From an uncultured Aquitalea sp. (lineage in GTDB: Bacteria; Pseudomonadota; Gammaproteobacteria; Burkholderiales; Chromobacteriaceae), in contig NZ_CAMFLA010000002.1 in NCBI RefSeq assembly GCF_945957525.1, forward strand, positions 248,001-312,000: a stretch of 64,000 nt of DNA, given 5' to 3'. The translations under genes were made by a program, and so were the position numbers. The notes below the pieces were generated by a model, which saw only the letters and a program-made list of their open reading frames with translations, was not told the origin of the DNA and did not search any database. Positions 62,563 through 64,000 of this stretch are shown piece by piece. Every line of letters begins with the position of its first letter. Position 1 is the stretch's first letter.

Positions 62563-63426
62563 TCAATCAAGCTGGTAGTCGTCGCAGGCCGGCAAGGGGC
62601 GGTTGGGCAGGTATTGTTGACGGGCCTCGTCAAACGTAAACACCCGCCGGTAGCTGCAGGCTTTGTCCACGGCCTGGACGATGTCTTTCTTGCGGAGCGG
62701 CGGGGCGCTCAAAGAATCGCGCTGCCGCGAAACCGTGCCGGGGAAGCTTGTGGCGCGCGTGCGGTAGATCAGTCTCGGCATGGCTTTCGTATTGCCTGCA
62801 TCCAGCGCGATGCGGCCGTTAAAAGTGTATTCGTCGTGACATGCGCCGGCCCGTTGGCGCATGTCGCGCTCAGAAAAACAGGCGCGGATCATTGCCCAAA
62901 ACCCGTCTTGCACCCCCAGCACCTGTGTCAGTTGCAAAGTGCCAGCTTGCCGGTGCGCCTGCAAAAGCAGCAGATTGCTCTGATTGGCGCCGCCGCCGGA
63001 GTACATGGTGCGTGCGTTTTGCAGCACCCCCACAATCAAGCTGTCAGGGTTTTGCCCCAAAGTGATGACATAGGGCCAGAGCGTATATTCGAGGTTGTCG
63101 GCATTCTGCAACTGCAGCGCCGCGAGATCGCCGGCGGCGAGGCGGCTGTCGCCCTTGCCAGCCACAGACAGCTTGCGCTCGCCGTTCTCGCCGGATTCCA
63201 GCGTCAGGCACAAGGTGCCATCCGCCGTACAGCCTTGCATGGCAGTGGCGTTGGCGCCCTGCGAGGCGGCGTCTTGCAGCGCCAGCGCTTGCATGACGTT
63301 GCCGGCTTGGTCGGTGACGGGGCGCTCTGAGGCGGCAGCCTGGACGGCCGGCGCAGTCAGCCCGCAGAGCAGGGCGAAAACGGTAAGCATCAGGCGGCGA
63401 CAAGATGCTGTTGATGAGGGGTTCAT
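62563..63426 (-). CDS. Secreted protein of unknown function
   Basis: The 287-residue protein starts at 63426 and has a signal peptide (hydrophobic about 12-28, ending VQA-AA). The mature part includes a DGTLCLTLESGENGERKLSVAGKG strand region, LEYTLWPYVITLGQNPDSLIVGVLQNARTMYSGGG split in beta strands and several paired Cys (residues near 85, 91, 182, 195, 260, 279), hinting at disulfides in the periplasm. I recognise no family. It is bracketed by an inverted pair of intergenic repeats. Confidence 0.72.
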   Translation of the reverse strand: MNPSSTASCRRLMLTVFALLCGLTAPAVQAAASERPVTDQAGNVMQALALQDAASQGANATAMQGCTADGTLCLTLESGENGERKLSVAGKGDSRLAAGDLAALQLQNADNLEYTLWPYVITLGQNPDSLIVGVLQNARTMYSGGGANQSNLLLLQAHRQAGTLQLTQVLGVQDGFWAMIRACFSERDMRQRAGACHDEYTFNGRIALDAGNTKAMPRLIYRTRATSFPGTVSRQRDSLSAPPLRKKDIVQAVDKACSYRRVFTFDEARQQYLPNRPLPACDDYQLD

Positions 63427-63532
63427 GTGTGCGCTGGATAAACAGGAAAGCCAGCATCTTGCCTGCGCGATAGCTAAAGGGCGAGCGTTGACGGAGCTTG
63501 ACGGGCCGGATGGACAGGCAGACAGATGCCTG

Positions 63533-63635
63533 CGCCGCAATTAAACCCCCAACAAGCCCTCTGATCCTGCGTTGCGCCGCTTTGTCGTACTCAAGTACTG
63601 CCAGCGTCGGGGTGCCTTGGCTCAGGGCTTTGCTG
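63533..63635 (+). repeat. Intergenic repeat, copy 2 of an inverted pair
   Basis: Contains CCTGCGTTGCGCCGC, TACTCAAGTACTGCC and GCGTCGGGGTGCCTTG, a diverged inverted copy of 62375-62480. The 274-bp gap 63427-63700 shows no other feature. Confidence 0.7.
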
Positions 63636-63700
63636 GGTTTTGTTGGCCGCGCTTACTTTCCCGGTAAACTGAATGCCTTTTTCTCCGCCACGCCAACCCC

Positions 63701-64000
63701 ATGCCACACAACGACATCAGCAATTTGCAAACCCATCTTGGCTACTGGCTGCGGCTGGTTTCCAACAGCGTGTCCGACAGCTTCGCCCGTCAGTTGGAAC
63801 AGCACGGCGTAACGGTAAGCGAATGGGTGGCCTTGCGGCTGTTGTACGACCTGCCGGACGCCACCCACGCCGACCTCACTCAGCGCATGGGTCTGACCAA
63901 GGGCGCGGTGTCCAAGGTGATAGCGCGCTTGCAGGAAAAACAGCTGTTGAGCCGTCAGGGCGATGCCGACGACGCCCGGGCCTTGCGGCTGCGCCTGACC
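63701..64000 (+). CDS. MarR-family transcriptional regulator (partial, cut by window end)
   Basis: The first 100 residues are in the window: a helical N-terminus (ISNLQTHLGYWLRLVSNSVSDSFARQLE) and the winged-helix DNA-binding domain (THADLTQRMGLTKGAVSKVIARLQEKQLL), followed by the wing (DADDARALRL). These are hallmarks of MarR proteins, which repress genes until a phenolic or other ligand binds. The ATG at 63701 is used. Its target gene lies outside the window or is itself. Confidence 0.88.
   Translation, partial: MPHNDISNLQTHLGYWLRLVSNSVSDSFARQLEQHGVTVSEWVALRLLYDLPDATHADLTQRMGLTKGAVSKVIARLQEKQLLSRQGDADDARALRLRLT

Noticed and set aside
62381-62566. Short minus-strand frame between the DUF2059 gene and the secreted-protein gene
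   Set aside because: It lies on the intergenic repeat and a hairpin, and the translation has no conserved pattern.

Overview
The window reads as a high-GC, single-replicon chromosomal segment of a Betaproteobacterium, most likely of the order Neisseriales and close to Chromobacterium, Aquitalea or Vogesella. This assignment is an inference from gene content: a RibB with a degenerate RibA-like tail, the ribE-ribBA-ribH-nusB-thiL-pgpA order, a GNA1162-type lipoprotein trio known from Neisseria, and anaerobic pyruvate formate-lyase under an FNR-like box. There is no phage, plasmid backbone, CRISPR array or rRNA operon. One tRNA (Tyr) is present.

Layout. 0.2-6.7 kb: an efflux operon (TolC-like channel, HlyD-type adaptor, fused double ABC ATPase, two ABC-2 permeases), facing a TetR regulator; the gene set matches E. 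coli YbhGFSR with its TetR regulator. 7.5-10 kb, minus strand: MscS channel and release factor 3. 10.3-16.2 kb: riboflavin synthesis genes with a Dph6-like ATP pyrophosphatase, then nusB, thiL, pgpA and a zinc metallopeptidase. 16.3-18.3 kb: an island of decay with a small ribbon-helix-helix-like protein, a broken IS5-family transposase, the C-terminal half of an aromatic amino-acid ammonia-lyase and the tip of another IS. 18.4-25.9 kb: msrB, phosphatase, dgt, lipoproteins, a sugar dehydrogenase-like protein, an MFS exporter with a cysteine-bearing HTH regulator, and a Fur-box-controlled membrane protein. 26-30 kb: pflB, pflA and a small unknown gene behind a large hairpin. 30-46 kb: housekeeping and accessory single genes, two unusual HD-GYP-type proteins, a YedE/TusA-like sulfur uptake pair, tRNA-Tyr, a frameshifted ynfA and a three-lipoprotein operon. 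46.1-48.1 kb: an apparently intact IS3-family element next to a truncated IS5-family element, both inside perfect 22-bp inverted repeats. 48.2-53.5 kb: two radical-SAM enzymes, a DMT transporter, a VOC protein and two pseudogenes. 53.7-58.3 kb: sbcD-sbcC. 58.4-64 kb: a P1 peptidase with an amino-acid permease, a LuxR regulator, small periplasmic proteins, a pair of inverted intergenic repeats and the start of a MarR regulator.

The most striking signal is not a gene. The 10-mer TTGGCCGAAG (extended AAGGTTGGCCGAAG) occurs at least 21 times in 64 kb, in both orientations, in several reading frames and between genes. One inverted pair, and a pair of a close variant, form the stems of terminators. 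This is how DNA uptake sequences behave in Neisseria and Haemophilus, but the word itself is different from the Neisseria DUS. I propose it as a candidate uptake sequence or another genome-wide chromosomal word. Two genes (ynfA and a periplasmic binding protein) are broken at short homopolymers, which points to slippage or to sequencing error.
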